Assembly: GCA_008933995.1 (NCBI GenBank)
Contig: WARS01000036.1
Coordinates: forward strand, 7,239,285-7,303,284
Length of the DNA: 64,000 bases
Direction of reading: 5' to 3'
Source of the DNA: Datnioides undecimradiatus
Taxonomy: Eukaryota; Chordata; Actinopteri; Lobotiformes; Datnioididae
Under the pieces are notes generated by a model. That model was not told the origin of the DNA. It was given only the letters and a program-made list of their open reading frames with translations, and did no database searches. Position 1 is the stretch's first letter, and every line of letters begins with the position of its first letter. A program made the translations under genes and the position numbers. Positions 13,601 through 26,400 of this stretch are shown here, piece by piece.

Positions 13601-14198
13601 TTTTACCAAAGTCCAACAGAAAAAGTGACAGCCATTGTATGGATTTACAGTTTGCTCTCAACAGCAGACATTATCATCTCAGCTGAGGTATTTTTGTCCT
13701 TGAGAGCTGTTTGTATCAGGATAAAAGCTTCACTCTGTTCTCCTCAGTCAAGTGAAGAGCTTCCAGCAGAACAAATCACATAACCTGCAGTCAGTAGCAC
13801 TGTGTGTGTGTGTGCGCTTGTGCGAGAGATGGGTCAATATATGTGAACCAGCACTGTAAATCCAGTAGTCGGTCCTCACCCTCAAAAGTTTACTAAGTAC
13901 ACATTCACACACCTGCCTACCTTTTTAGTGACAAGCACCTCAAACATGAACCCACATACCCACCTTCTTTGTCATCATGGCGAATGATGGCATCCTGTAT
14001 GACGTCTGCAAGGTCGAAGCGTACGTGGTGCTTCTTGCGGTGGGTGGGTGGGGCTCGAACCTTGACGCCACCTTGCTGCCGCTGAAGGTTCTTCTCCCTC
14101 TCGTAATACGCCCTTATTTGGTCACAGCGCATCCTCCTGACAAGCCGCTGGCGCTGGCCAATAGGGAGAGACTCCAGCAGACACTGGTCTATCTCCAT
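3564..14198 (-). CDS. myo16: myo16 (unconventional myosin XVI), 5' coding part, three exons, incomplete
   Basis: The exons 13964-14198, 4143-4213 and 3564-3707 join in frame (78 codons plus 1 nt, 2 nt plus 23 codons, 48 codons) into the first 150 residues of myosin XVI. The opening [12 protein letters not shown], the block [15 protein letters not shown], then [10 protein letters not shown] and the ankyrin block [17 protein letters not shown] follow the vertebrate MYO16 N-terminus closely. In the family this is the ankyrin region that recruits protein phosphatase 1 catalytic subunits. It precedes the myosin motor and a proline-rich tail that signals to PI3K/WAVE in neurons. Motor and tail exons are not in the window and should lie left of position 1. 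The intron between the first two coding exons is about 9.75 kb, the next only 435 bp. The gene lies downstream of tnfsf13b in the same orientation, as in other vertebrates. The identification is firm; the exons upstream of 14.2 kb are uncertain. Confidence 0.95.
4143..4213 (-). CDS. myo16: myo16 coding exon 2 (ankyrin region)
   Basis: This 71-bp exon has acceptor TTACAG before 4213 and donor GTAAGA after 4143. It completes the split Val codon and encodes [18 protein letters not shown] followed by SLLHL. That is nearly identical to the mammalian segment that opens the first ankyrin repeat. The exon ends in phase 0. Confidence 0.93.
4646..4713. repeat. (GA)n microsatellite
   Basis: A pure AG run to 4680 followed by an imperfect GGGAGAG/GAGA tract. 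It lies inside the large myo16 intron. Confidence 0.9.
5306..5359 (-). mobile_element. mariner/Tc1-type transposase remnant (C-terminal scrap)
   Basis: Read on the minus strand, 18 codons give [18 protein letters not shown]. This fits the W-x-x-C-[IV]-x3-G-D-Y-F-E-x-D pattern that ends many mariner-family transposases. A stop (TAG) lies directly upstream in the same frame and no further transposase sequence is readable, so this is a fossil. The assignment rests on one short motif only. Confidence 0.42.
5803..5920. repeat. diverged teleost interspersed repeat (3' half)
   Basis: The segment contains, in order, a GAAGCTGnnACCAGCAAACG-like block, a run of TTGAGAAATTACTCAA, AATTAATTGTCAGTAATG and GATTTTCTGTGAGTTGACCAATAG. 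This order matches the second half of a very abundant fish repeat whose ends carry GATTAATCGACTAATCG motifs. Recognition is from memory of the family's word order; divergence is high. Confidence 0.5.
13964..14198 (-). CDS. myo16: myo16 coding exon with start codon (residues 1-78)
   Basis: The ATG at 14198 has a good context (AACATGG) and begins the family-typical MEIDQC N-terminus. The exon ends in a split codon: GAA G, then the donor GTGGGT at 13963. It is basic and predicted helical over residues 14-45, and contains HHVRF (57-61) where mammalian MYO16 has a KVHF-type PP1-docking motif. A plausible acceptor (TTTCCAG) ends at 14223. The 24 nt between it and the ATG stay open in frame (LCNVFRQN), so a longer isoform starting in an upstream exon is possible. 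Confidence 0.95.
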
Positions 14199-16671
14199 GT
14201 TCTGGCGAAAGACATTACATAGCTGGAAACAACCTGGTGAGTGTGTTTGAGAGAGAGAAAGAGATAATGATGTTTAGCATCAGAAAATTATATAGCTGCA
14301 TAAAATAAATGCAAATGTAATTTATTTATGCATTGTTTGTTTTTATTTAAGGTCTGATGGCAAGCTGTCCCTGCTAGGAGTGTGGACAACTGGTGATCTG
14401 ATGAATCAGTGAAAACACAAGAGTCTGTATTATTTACTCTAATACAGCTTGATAATGAGCTAATATGGCAAGGCTCAGGTGATAAAACACATTCACACTG
14501 TCAGTTTCATTTCCAGGCACAACTGTGTTTCAACATGTTATTGTTTCACATGCATGCATGTACGCTTGCCTGTCTGCCATTTCCCCAGTTGTGTGTGGGG
14601 AATCATTTAGCATATTTACTGTAAAGGATATTTGTTGTGTCTGTTTAGCCGTGGGGCGAGTTGAGTGGAGCATTGCAGCTTTTTGTGCGCTGTCTCTCCT
14701 GTCCCAACAGTTTGTAGTGATTCTCCTGACTCCACATAATCTCACTCCCTGCTCAGTGGAACTTAGCCAAACAGATCTCATTGCAAGGCAGCTGCTAAAC
14801 CTATTATGGTCTGCTTGGCTGATTAGGATGTAAAGTGTTTGAGCAGTGGGTGGGCTCAGAATGAGATTCACTAAGTGTGTTCAGGTGAAAACCAAAGACA
14901 CACACTTTGGGTTTCATGCAAAAGTATATACGGTAATATCAAACTGACAACAACACATCAAATTCAGGTCACAGCTACCCCGGTGGACAAGTAAAATATG
15001 AAGAACAGCATATCTTTTCAGCAAAAGAGTGCATTTTTCTTTCGGACTCACAAACTCATTCCTCTTTGGCTGCTGTCTCTACATCTCATTCCTTTTATCA
15101 AACACAACCTTGCTGTTCCTTTGTTGCTCTCATCCTTTTGAGCACATTTTGCTTTAAGTATCACTCCTTGGAGCAACCATTTCTCTCCGTTGATCTCTGA
15201 GGTCTCTCTATGTTTCTATTTCATCTCTCTCTTTTTGGGAGGTGGAGATTATTGTCAGTGGTGAACACTTTTGATGTAGTGCTAAACATACAATAACACT
15301 GTCTCCATATAATTTTCATCAAAGGAAATATAACAAATGTTTAACATAATAAAACCGAGCAGCTGCTAAGGCCTGGATAACCCCAGCAAGTATCAACTGG
15401 GTTTCTGTGCTGAGCTGAGCTTCTAATTCACTGAGCCTCTTCTGCACCAAATGAAGCAAATTAACATAATTTATTACATGTGCCATTGTCACTAAAGGGT
15501 AATGTATTATATCACATTAGACGCACCAAGTGAGAAAGAACAGGTGAGCATGAGGGAGAAAAAAACCATTACTAACTGCTGTGCTGAGGTAACCAGTTGA
15601 CTTCAATAGCTAAGAAAGGAGAGTGCTTGAGCTAGTGTATGTTTATCACATATTATTAGAAATGTAGCTAACATTGCAGGTTAAGACATCTTGCATGTGT
15701 GCCTCTATTACAATACAGCACTTTAGAGTGTTAAGATTTACTGTGATACTCTGTCTAACTCACTACTTTATTAGCTCACCTTCATCTTTTATCATCTGTC
15801 AATATATCTACAAAGTGACACACACAAGTCTTTGAACGGAAGATTGCATGGGTCACCCTCAAACATGAGTGAACTGTTGCTAATTCTACTTCATACATTG
15901 AACTGCTGGGGCTGAGGTGTGTTTGGACTAGATCTTTATCGTGTAGAGACAAAGCCCACTGGCAGACAAATGGAGCTTCAGCGTCTCTATGTTCTTTTTT
16001 CTGTTTGATATACATCTACACATTCATTCCAACACCTGCCTCCTCCGCCCCCTTGTGCCACACATGCACGCACACAGACACACAAATGCGCTCATACACA
16101 CATGCACATTTACACACACACAAACACTCCCCCCTCCTGTACAATACACCAGTGCCATCTGCTCTAGTTGGACATGTAAAAGCAAATCTTTTGTGTTCAA
16201 GTCCCAGACGGGTAGGGAGGGGGGTCATTATTATACTGCCAGGTGTCTACATCAACTGTATTTTATTTTAGGAACTTGGCTGCAGATTCAGCAGACACAC
16301 AAATACAGACTCAAAACACACTCAACCTACTGCCTTTTCCAATATCATGCCACTCCATCTCTCCATAGTCCAACCTTCTTGCTCCCCTGTTATTGGCTCC
16401 ATTTTTCTCCTACTCTTACATACTTTACCCTCAACATCTCTTCTTCAGAGCTCCTTTTGATATGTGACTTGCAGTAGAAAACTGTGTGTGGTGTGTGTTC
16501 AGTCTGTGTCCATATTAGACCCCTATATAAGTGGTGTGCTGATATAAGCTGCTCTGATCTCTCATATGCTGACATGTAGCTCACTGCAGCTGTGACTATT
16601 CTAGGCTACTGTGTCAGTCTGACAGCCAGAGGTGAATATAATCTGAGCACAAGGCTCAGTAGGTGCAACTT

Positions 16672-16890
16672 GGGCTACAGCAAATGATTACTGTCTGTAT
16701 CAATGGGACCTCTTGACTAATCAGTCAATAATCCAGTCTGTAAAATGTCAGAAAAAAGTGAAAAATTCTCATGGTAACACTCACATATTTGCTTAAAACC
16801 GACACATACAACCAACCAACTGTCAAATCAATAACAGACAACTATTTTTCTGTGGCTAAATAAATGATTAGTCAACTAATTCGGGTCTAA
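16672..16890. repeat. diverged teleost interspersed repeat with terminal GATTAGTC-type motifs
   Basis: The segment opens GGGCTACAGCAAATGATTA, continues with GACTAATCAGTCAATAATCC and AAAATGTCAGAAAAAAGTG, and closes with ATGATTAGTCAACTAATTCG. This is the characteristic layout of a common fish repeat (GCTGCAACTAATGATTA at the start, ACTAATCG-TTTCAGC at the end). It is non-coding and heavily mutated, probably a MITE- or SINE-like fossil. It is in the same orientation as the copy near 5.8 kb. Confidence 0.55.
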
Positions 16891-19859
16891 ACAGATCTCT
16901 TTTTGAAAGACATACTTTCAGTTCTACCACAGAAATTGTGCATGCTGCTCTGTCTCCATCTCTGCCTTGACTCTGTGACTGTCATCTCTTCCCTGGTTTG
17001 GACACTCTCTCATCCTTTAAACTCTCTGTCAACCTCATATACCATCAATTATACATGCATTCAAAGCTACAGTCACATCCACCCATAAATTTCCAGCACA
17101 TGAGACAGACGTCACATAACATATTCATCCACACATATTAAGGTATACACAGTATGAAGTAGATGGATATCCATTAGATTCAGCTGAACACCCTGAAGTA
17201 AAATAACATTTGGTTGGTGAAGATATTTACATAAAGTGATACAAATGCACCTCTAAATAAATAATGATGTATGCTCAGTGAGCTAAAAGGTTCACTAGAG
17301 TCTGCACAGCATTCACACAAGACTCTGAATGTTGTTACATGTTGTCATGTTAAAGTCTGACTTGTCACAACCTGCTGTGTGCCATTGGTTGATGTATCAT
17401 AACCTTTCTGGGAGCATTTCTTTGTCTTCTATTTTCAGATGAAAACATCAAAATACAGCCAGCGCTAACAGCAAAGATTAATCATTAAATTATCTTTTTT
17501 CATATCAGAACAGTAACTCCATTAATGCTTTATTTTGCAAATCAGTTTCTAACCTTTGTGCAAAATTTAAGCAATAGCTGAATTAAAAAACCATGACACA
17601 ATGTCTGCTCTGAGCAGTCCAGCTAAAACAACAGTCATTTTCTACTGTGTGATGAATGGCTCTGAACAGATCGATGGAATGTGAATCAAAGTGGGAAAGG
17701 ACAGTAGGACCGAGTCTAACGGGAAACAGGGCTGAATGAATCTGAGGGAGACAGAGAGAGAGAGAAACATAAAGGGAGAGAGACAGGGATCAAAACCACG
17801 AGCTTTCTTCGCCTGCCATCCCATCTCCAGGCTATCAGTTATTGATTGACTGTGGAATATCCTATGCAGGCTCCAGCTAATAACACTGACAGCACTGAAG
17901 AGCTTGTAAATTAAAAAATAGCACACAAACACACTCACACACAGGCTGCAAAAAGCAGACTCCATACATGTAGAGAATACATGTATGGATGAGTGTCGAT
18001 ATAAAGGAAAAAAACGATATTCCTAACACAAGTCTCTTTAATATTGGGTCACAGCATAAAGCCTAAATAGCCTGAATGCACTTTGAACCTGACTGACACC
18101 AATTTCATCATCATCAAACCATCTACTGGTCCCTCGTACCCTATAAATGGTGGCACTAAAGGGGCTGGAACCCAGACCCATCAGGATACCAATGTTTATT
18201 CATATGATAAAGATCACTTAGAACTTTGGTTGATTTATGTGACCCCTCCATCTACTGTGACAAGTGGACTCAAATAATGCCAGCAAATTGTCAAATTGTC
18301 TTTACAATATAACAAAGCTACAAGATCCCCTGTGGGGGTCCAGCATTCTGGTCTGCACTGGTCTCTTGGTGTGCACCACTTGCCTACTTGTCAAAAATAA
18401 AGTGAGGGGCAACCCATCTAACTATATCACTTTTTTCCATATACACTAATGTACATCTGCACACCTGTGCTTATGATTTCTGCTCTGCCAAACTCTCAAA
18501 GGCGTTTTTATTTTTGTAATGAGGTGTTTATGCACTATAATTCTACTATAATATCCATGCCCACATAATTTGTCGGCAGACTGTTTTTGCTGACAGTCTG
18601 ATCACATCCTGCATTATCCAGCATTTACATTCACAGTCTCCTGAGGAGGAGCTGTTTGCCTGTTTTTCCTTCAAGTATCACAGTCATCAAACTTAGGTTT
18701 TCGACCAAAATTTCACGCTATTTACTGACATCTGTCTCATACGTCGAAATGCAGATGTCACTTTAGTCACTGTATCTATTTAAACACTGGCCAGTTGAGC
18801 AGTTGTTGGGGCTGAAACTCCTGCCATCTGTTCCCCAACAAAAAAACCCATATTTTTCAATTCATTCAGATCAGTTCCCCTTGCCAACATGATACAAAAT
18901 CAGAATCACCTGAACACGCTCTGCATTTCTGTATGCCACAGAGCGTTGTCGGATGTTAATTGCTTAATTGTACCATGCAATGCACTGTTGTGAAAGTATT
19001 CGTAGCATTCATTGTGTTTCTCCACTCATTTATTCAGGCTTTCCTTTCATTTGTCACCTAGAAAGTAGATGTGGGAGATTTGGGGGCGAGGCCGAGGGTT
19101 CTAAAAGTCAAGGAGATACCTCATGACATCCTGCATCACCTTTACAGTGTCATGAAATTCACTTATTTCTCCCCTTTTATTCTTATTCTTTTCTTTCGTC
19201 CTTGCCATTACCTCTGAAATACCAACAACACTCTCCCTCATTCCTCCCACAGTCTGCTCATCATTCTTCTCACCACTTGGCTGCATTCTTCGTGTGTCAC
19301 TCATCCCTTCCTCACCTCCTTTCCATTTCCTATTCGTGCCATTCCCTGCTTCTCTCCCAGCGCTCCTCTAAATCACCCTCAGTTTCTCTCCATCTGTCCT
19401 TCTCTCTCTGAAATGACTTTCTCTCTCTTTCAGTCTGGCAATGTGTTATGAATATGCCAGACACTCATGGGATCTGCATCTTTGTGGCTCTGTTTCATCC
19501 CTCGTTTCCTCTGCTGCTACCTGCCGCATTCACCGGTCAACTTAACACATCTGCAGCAGCTCTCTGCAGCAAGCTCACACACCCACTTACTGCACGCACG
19601 CGCACACACAGGGACAAAAATACACATTTGAAGTTTAGATTGCATTGCTATGATCAGTTAGTGAAATCTTAAGCATTTAAACTCATACATTACATGACAT
19701 CATGCATATGTAGCAAGTAGTAATACAACAGGCACATACTCTGGGGCATATGCAAGTAGATTTGCCCACATACTGCACAGATATAAGGATGATGAATGGT
19801 TACTTACAGCATTTGATGAAATGGTAGTGAGACATTTTCTGAGTAAGTCAGACAATCCG

Positions 19860-19940
19860 CCAGTCAGGTAGAAAGGCTGGCAGGCAGGCAGAGAGGTAGG
19901 CAGGGAGTCAGTATGTCAGGCAAGCAGGCAGGCAGAGAGT
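19860..19940. repeat. degenerate GGCAGGCAG tandem tract
   Basis: Repeated GGCAGGCAG/GTAGGCAG words (for example GGCAGGCAGGCAGAGAGG) in two blocks separated by GTCAGTATGTCAGGCAAG. It looks like an imperfect tetranucleotide-derived satellite. Confidence 0.7.
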
Positions 19941-20020
19941 AGGCAGCTACAGGTTCCAGCAAAACTAACTAATGCAGATCTCGTAACCCGGCAGGGTGCA
20001 TTATTAATCTGGCTCCCTGC

Positions 20021-20300
20021 ATGCTATCCAAACTCCGTTCCCCTGTCTGCATTATTCACCACCAGCAGCAGCTCCGGTTGCAGCCCATGCAGCATCTACA
20101 TGCGCACAGAGGCAGACTTACAGACACTCACACACACATGCACACACTCACACAAACATTCATTCCCTCGATCAACCCGTCGGCAAGGGGAGCTGCGGCT
20201 GTTTCTAGCTCTCCTCACCAACAGCCAGATAACCGCCGCACGACGTCTTCTCAGCCATGACCGACGCACGTGCTCCACTCACGTCACTGACTGACAGCCG
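20021..20300 (-). promoter_or_regulatory. candidate CpG-bearing promoter / alternative first exon upstream of myo16
   Basis: This segment is locally enriched in CpG compared with its surroundings. It carries a CACGTG E-box (20267-20272), a TCACGTCA CRE-like site (20279-20286) and an ACGTC motif. On the minus strand an ATG in good context at 20258 starts MAEKTSCGGYLAV and runs to a good donor (GTTG then GTGAGG, exon end 20219). The phase does not join in frame to the 14.2-kb myo16 exon, so if used it would be a short upstream ORF or a separate transcript. Inference only. Confidence 0.3.
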
Positions 20301-20398
20301 GCTCAGCCCACCTCCCGCTCAACACACCCCCAATGACGCAATGCTCTTCACCTCCTTACACACCCCCTCTCTGTCTCCTTCTATCATAGATATACACA

Positions 20399-20399
<1 letters not shown>

Positions 20400-20441
<42 letters not shown>

Positions 20442-20452
20442 ACATACACACA
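20400..20452. repeat. (CA)n microsatellite
   Basis: A long CA run with two CATA interruptions near its right end. Confidence 0.95.
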
Positions 20453-23400
20453 GTGACTCATAAGGATGCACACCTCTTTGGACTATCCTCCACCTTCTCA
20501 GCCAAAAGAAGAAAAAAAGAGGGTGGGTGGGATTAATTGTGCCACCCTATACTGAAGACAGAACATGAAAAGAGAGATACAGAGAGAGAGCAAGGGAGGT
20601 CATTGGAGAAAACAGAAGGAAAGAGATAGGAATGGAAAATGGAGGAAATGCAGATACAGCAGGGGGAGCAAGAGCAAGAAAAGGAGCCCCTGCTGCAGTG
20701 CGGCTTTTGGTGCGATGACAGGTTAAGTGTTCATCAAGGGTCCTAAACTAGCCACAGATAAACTACAGACAAGTACAGTTTACTAGAATGGTAGAGCTTG
20801 AGACAAGCACATTAACACACAGTCTGTCGTGTATTTATAATGCTCCAACACACACGCAGAGCATTAGGTGAAGCAACATGGAATATCTGCTCGCAGTGTC
20901 AGTGTGTCTGTAGGGCAGTCACAATTACTTCATGCTTTAAGACTGATTTGCATATATGAATAAGTAAGCTTTGCATTAAAAGGAGATTTGTACGAGGAGG
21001 GTGAGAGTATAAGGATAAGCGAGAAAGGGGAAGAGAGAGCAAAAGAAAGAGATGGCAAAGAGAGCAAGGGAAAAAACGGGAGACTAAGTAGAAAGAAAAA
21101 GATAAAGTGAGATGGCAAGGAAGACTGCAGCCACACGCAATATGGATGAGCGTAAAACAGCTTAACGGGGTGTGGAGCATGTGACTAAAGCAGGATTGTG
21201 ACACACATTTTAGAAATCTGTGCCACAGTGCTCCCACATCTGCAGGTTATATAGCGTGCTGCATTTTCTGAGGGAGGTTTTGAGCTGATATCTCACACTG
21301 CTGTCAAACGTGCATGTGGAGGGGGGATAAAAGAACGTCAAAAGTAGGTGAGGTTCATTTTGTGAGGGTATTGAATTGAAAGGTGTGGCAGAGCAAGCTT
21401 GAAAGAGAACCAGGAGAAGGTAGGGAGAGGGAGATGGATGTGTGTGAGCGTGTGTGTGTGTGTGTGTCAGACTGAATGCTCGAGTAATTCCTGTCATAGG
21501 AAATCAGGTCACAGAAGCAACTCGCTGCATCTTCTGCAAAACACTGCCAGAACAACTACTCTAACATCTACCTGAGTAAAATAATTATGCCAGGTATGTG
21601 TGCGCCCGCTGTACGCATCCTTTAGTCAAAAGGCTTGCAAAGGCACACACTTTTACACCTCTGCAGCCTTCACTAGCCAGGAAGTGTAGTATTTTTGGTC
21701 AAGGACAACGCAATGACTACCCCATTAACACTTTACCCATGACATCCAGACCTCACAGCAGGAGATCTGACAAGAAAATGTCATACTTTTCCTTCTGAAT
21801 GTCATGATGCATTAATGGCTCATGTGAAATCTCGCCATCTGCGCCTGCAGCGATAGACATGAAACATGCTGTATCAGAGAGCGTTGATGTGCTGGAACAC
21901 TGGGACAAAAGGTAACACAGGGTCTCAATGTGAGACATCCTGCTTGAAGGCAAGTCAACTCATCTCTAGTGGAACAGTGACAAGATAATGGGTTGGAGTC
22001 ACGTCCTAATAATTTCTACCTCGCCTGAGCAGCAAGGTACACAGAACAGATACAGTGCAGAAGTACAGATAGATAGCAGAGAGAAAGGCTTCATTACATA
22101 TGACAGATATTTTTCTCCCTCTTAAAAGAAAAAATGCAACGACTACTTATCTGACTTAATATTGAATGGTGGCTTGCGCTGTACTTGTACGTGTGAAGAA
22201 TGTGTCTCCCTGAGAATAAGGCTCATTGTAAAAGCTTTTGTCCCACAGGAAATGACAAATTTCATTCTCTTTGACACAGTTGTCATTCTGCCATCATCAC
22301 CCTCAGGTGTCAATCAATACTACGGCCGTGTTACCACCATGATTTCTATGGTTACGACCCTTCAGTGTGTGCATATGCTTGCGTGCGATCTGACACTAAT
22401 AATGTGGGATGTCTAATGCAGGAAATGTTCCCAATTACAGCATTGCCAAAGGCACTTGGACAGTTTGGGGGTAATGCATTATATATGAAAAGAGATCACT
22501 TTGGATTAATTATTCAGCACTTGCAATATATTTACACAAATAACTATTTATTTATTTTCCAGCCAAATTTAAAATTTTGCATACTGTTTGCATGTGTGAT
22601 GGACTGCTTAATGGGTCCATGTAAATGAAAACCCTGTGTATTGTGTGGCACATGTGCACCTGCATCCGCATACACAATGGAGCTTTTTCAGCAAGCAATA
22701 GTGCATTTACCAGAAACAAGAATTCCTTAGCCCCATTGGACCACTAGACACACACACGAACACATACACACCACCATTGAGGTTAATCCAGTGCCTTTCT
22801 ATTCACTAGATTATGTTATCTGCCTTGCCTCCTTCTCCTCCTTCTTCTATCTATATCTTAACCCCTCTCTTCTCCTCCTACACCTGCATGGTATAAAGTA
22901 ATTTGATTGTCCCGCAGCTATTTCCCAGCAGCGTTTACATTTAGTTTGTTGTTTTTAGGCACACTGTATATTGTATCTTGCTGTTCCCCCTCTTTTTAAT
23001 ACATGGTGGATTTTATATATATATTTTTACAGTGTGTTGTATTGTTTAAAATCTGCTGAAATACAGTGCTGTGGTTGTTTAGCTGAGGTGACAGCTTGTG
23101 TTTTTGTCACTACACTGGGTTTTATTGTTACACTGCCAAGCACTGTTGTTGTTTTTGTTAATTATGCTACTGATGAAACCCTCTGAAATGGTTCATTGTT
23201 TATTTTTTAATACATTTTATGTGAGACTTTATGTGAGATTTTCTGTATTTTCTAGGTTTTAACTGCTTTGAAATGGAGTGGTAAGGCACTTCCTATTGGC
23301 AACGCACAGACTGAATGATCAGACCAAATTATTTTAGACAACTAAGATGATAATTGTTATTGTAACCTCTTCCTTTGACAAGCACACCTTTATACAAAAA

Positions 23401-26400
23401 CAAGTTTGGTCAGCATTTGTTGTGCCACATGTTTATATGATTGCTGTTTTGGCAATTGAGTTAAAATATGTAACAACTAGGCTTTACAGTGAGTAGCCAT
23501 GTATTAACAAGGGTGTTGACAGACGGTCTACACATGAGTTACACCCTACTGGATATTTACTAGCTGCTGAGGAAAGGAAAGATGAAAATGTGCAAGAACT
23601 AAATGTAAGAATAAAATATTTATGATGTGCAACTGAAGTGGTAGTCTAAAAACACTGAGCAAATATCCTTTGGTAATGCAAACAACATTTACAAGGAATG
23701 GTACAACAGCTAAACAGCTACTTCTGCAGACGCCTCAGAGTACGGTTGTGATGCCTCTTGTAAATGTAACTACCCACACGGCAAGCCATGTTCTGAACTG
23801 GTCATTGTACTTTAAAGAACATTGTGGATTTCGCATTTAAAACTATATGTGACACAATAAATAAACAAACTCATGTTTCTGGGAGTCATCACAATGGACA
23901 TCAACAGTAGTGTGAAATTTCTTTCACTGTGTAAATTAGAGGCCATTGATAACCAGGAAGATTATTACCAAATGGAAAACGTAGTTATTAGAATTTATGA
24001 CAATTGTGTAAACCAACTGTGGGAGTGCACTATAAGTCATTTGTACAGTAAGCAATTAGCCACTGTATCTAAGAATATAGCAAAATTACCTGGGTTGAGA
24101 GCAGCAAAAAACACCAGTAACAGCATGTGAGGCATTTAGGGGGATCAGTAACTAATATAATAAATTGTTGACATTTAAAACAGAAACAAAAAGATTAAAC
24201 ATTCAGTATACAGTTTCAATAACATTAAATAAATGTTGTCTTCCTACAAACTATAACTTTTTGTTACTGTGCCGTTTTGTGCCACGTTTAAGCCACACTG
24301 CACCAATAAATATGTATTTATTAATGGCCAAAATGGCTTTGCAAAAAATGATGGATTATTCAAAGATGTGTCTGGTTTAACTTTAGGCTTCGTATTTCTT
24401 CCAGTGTCTGTGTGGTTAAGACCAATTTGACCTGAAGATGATCAGAGTGGGGAGTACCAGAGCCAAGGCAGCATATTTATCTCATCAGAAATTGGAAAAA
24501 AATATTATTTTATAAGACCCTCAATAGTTCTTGTATTTGTGCTGTTGACCTAAGTTTATTACTAAAAATCATATGATTATGGGTTTATAGGAGGAGGATT
24601 ATAGGAGCATTATAGGATTATTATAGGAGCAACCTGCATGGCTCTCACTCGGTCGTTAGCTTTTTATAAAACTTTTCATAACAAAATTAGGTTAAGAACA
24701 AATCAATATGCTGCAAATGCTGCTTTTTATGTTTATTTATTAATTACTTTAGGCTTCCAGGTAGAGGTGATGGATTATGGATTCTAGGAGGCATTTATGA
24801 CAAAGAGGACAATTTGCCCACTCACTTAAATGTTTGTCAGGAATTGTTTGATCACTTGTATAAGTTACTTTAAAAATAACTAAATATAGTACACCTTGTG
24901 CATGTGTGAAATCACCCTTTAAAAAGCCTATCACTCTTTAGGCTGGATTATATTGTAATCCAACCATTTTTTTCCTCCAAAACAGCAGCTCAGTCCAGGT
25001 TTAAAGTGAACAGCAGGGATTACTTTTTAATATTCATAATACTATTTAATAGCCTAGCAGCAATACTGGTCAATTCCATGGTGAATCGTTGCCTGCAAGG
25101 GGAGGATTTAAATGCTTCTCTGCATAATTCTGCAAAGCACCAAGAAACTCAACTGTATCACGCAAAGATTTGTGCTTGCTCAAGTCATCATAAATGGTAA
25201 TTAAAGCTACATTATGCAACTTAACACGATTCAGAGGCATAAAGACTCACAAAAACTTATAGTCAATTGTTAACAAGCCAAGTGTTGCCTTCAGCAGCTT
25301 ATAAGCACTGATACAGGCATGAAACAGGCATGGCTGCAGAGTGACACATAAGTATAAATAGGCAATACATGAAAAGTAAAACTAACTTAAAGTCTGCTAA
25401 AAGTACACAGTGTTCAAATAATTCCAGATCCGAATAGTGTGGGACTTTTACACATAAATAATTTAGACTCCAGCCTTTGCCAAACAGGATTACAAAATAC
25501 TCATTAAGCCTATTATCATTTGATAAATCTCTTGCACTGTATGCACAGTTTTTAAATCTGCTGTATGGTGTAACATTCTTGCACTGGCTCACTGGTAGTG
25601 AAGCGTTTATGTCATCTTGCATAGTTGAGCAACTGCAGCTATAGAGTAGACTACAGCAGCTAAGTGTATATTGGAGCCTATGGCATCATAAGCAAGGTCA
25701 CAGTTTTTGTGTGATTACTCTTGTCGCTGGAAGGGGGTATGGGTATGTATGGCTGCTTGTGTTTGGCATTTTCCTTAGAATGAAAAAAACATTTTTCTAG
25801 AACACAATTTATTGAAAAAGCCCTGTGTTGGTAGTGTTACAAAACTCATGTATAATATCTTATCCAACTGGTATGACAAGAATGGCAAACTGCTTTGGAG
25901 CTGCCTGAATTCAGCTACAGTCACATTATACATGCGCGTAGAGCTTCAACAAACACTTGCCATACAGATCAGCAGATCAGTACTTTCACCACTTATGTTG
26001 AAAAACCATCTAGTCCTCAATTGTAATTAGCCTCACCATAGAATATTCTTATACAAAATGACAATTAAGACAAAATAATGAACTCCCATTAAAATAATTG
26101 ATCAAGATTCTTTGTAGCAAAGGAACACAAGGACTGGGTAAAAACACTTTATTATATTACTGTTATTATAAAGCTTTGAAGAGGGGATTTGATGCCAACA
26201 GGGTGATCAGGTGAGAGACTTATGCACGGTATAACTTCATTACTCATTACTACATTGCAGCATCGTTGGGATGACTCCAGTCAACAGCTGGAAGAAAGAC
26301 AAGTGTGAAGGACAGAAAGATTACATCTGTTGCATCTTCTGGACAGCAGATTACTAAAAATCCAACACTGGCAGACTGATTCAACTGATGATCACTGTAG

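Larger units (their letters stand above)
4214..13963. other. myo16: large first coding intron of myo16
   Basis: About 9.75 kb between the start-codon exon and the first ankyrin exon. It holds GA and GT microsatellites (4.65, 7.35 and 7.53 kb), a mariner-type transposase remnant (5.3 kb), a diverged interspersed repeat (5.8 kb) and a degraded ankyrin-like reading (4.4 kb). I recognise no RNA gene or nested coding gene. Confidence 0.7.

Noticed and set aside
15989..16477. 162-codon plus-strand ORF
   Set aside because: Threonine/histidine-rich translation of CA-rich sequence; no domain or conserved start.
18083..18449. Two overlapping short frames, one with a hydrophobic stretch resembling a membrane segment
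   Set aside because: They lie in different frames with no recognisable family; likely chance.
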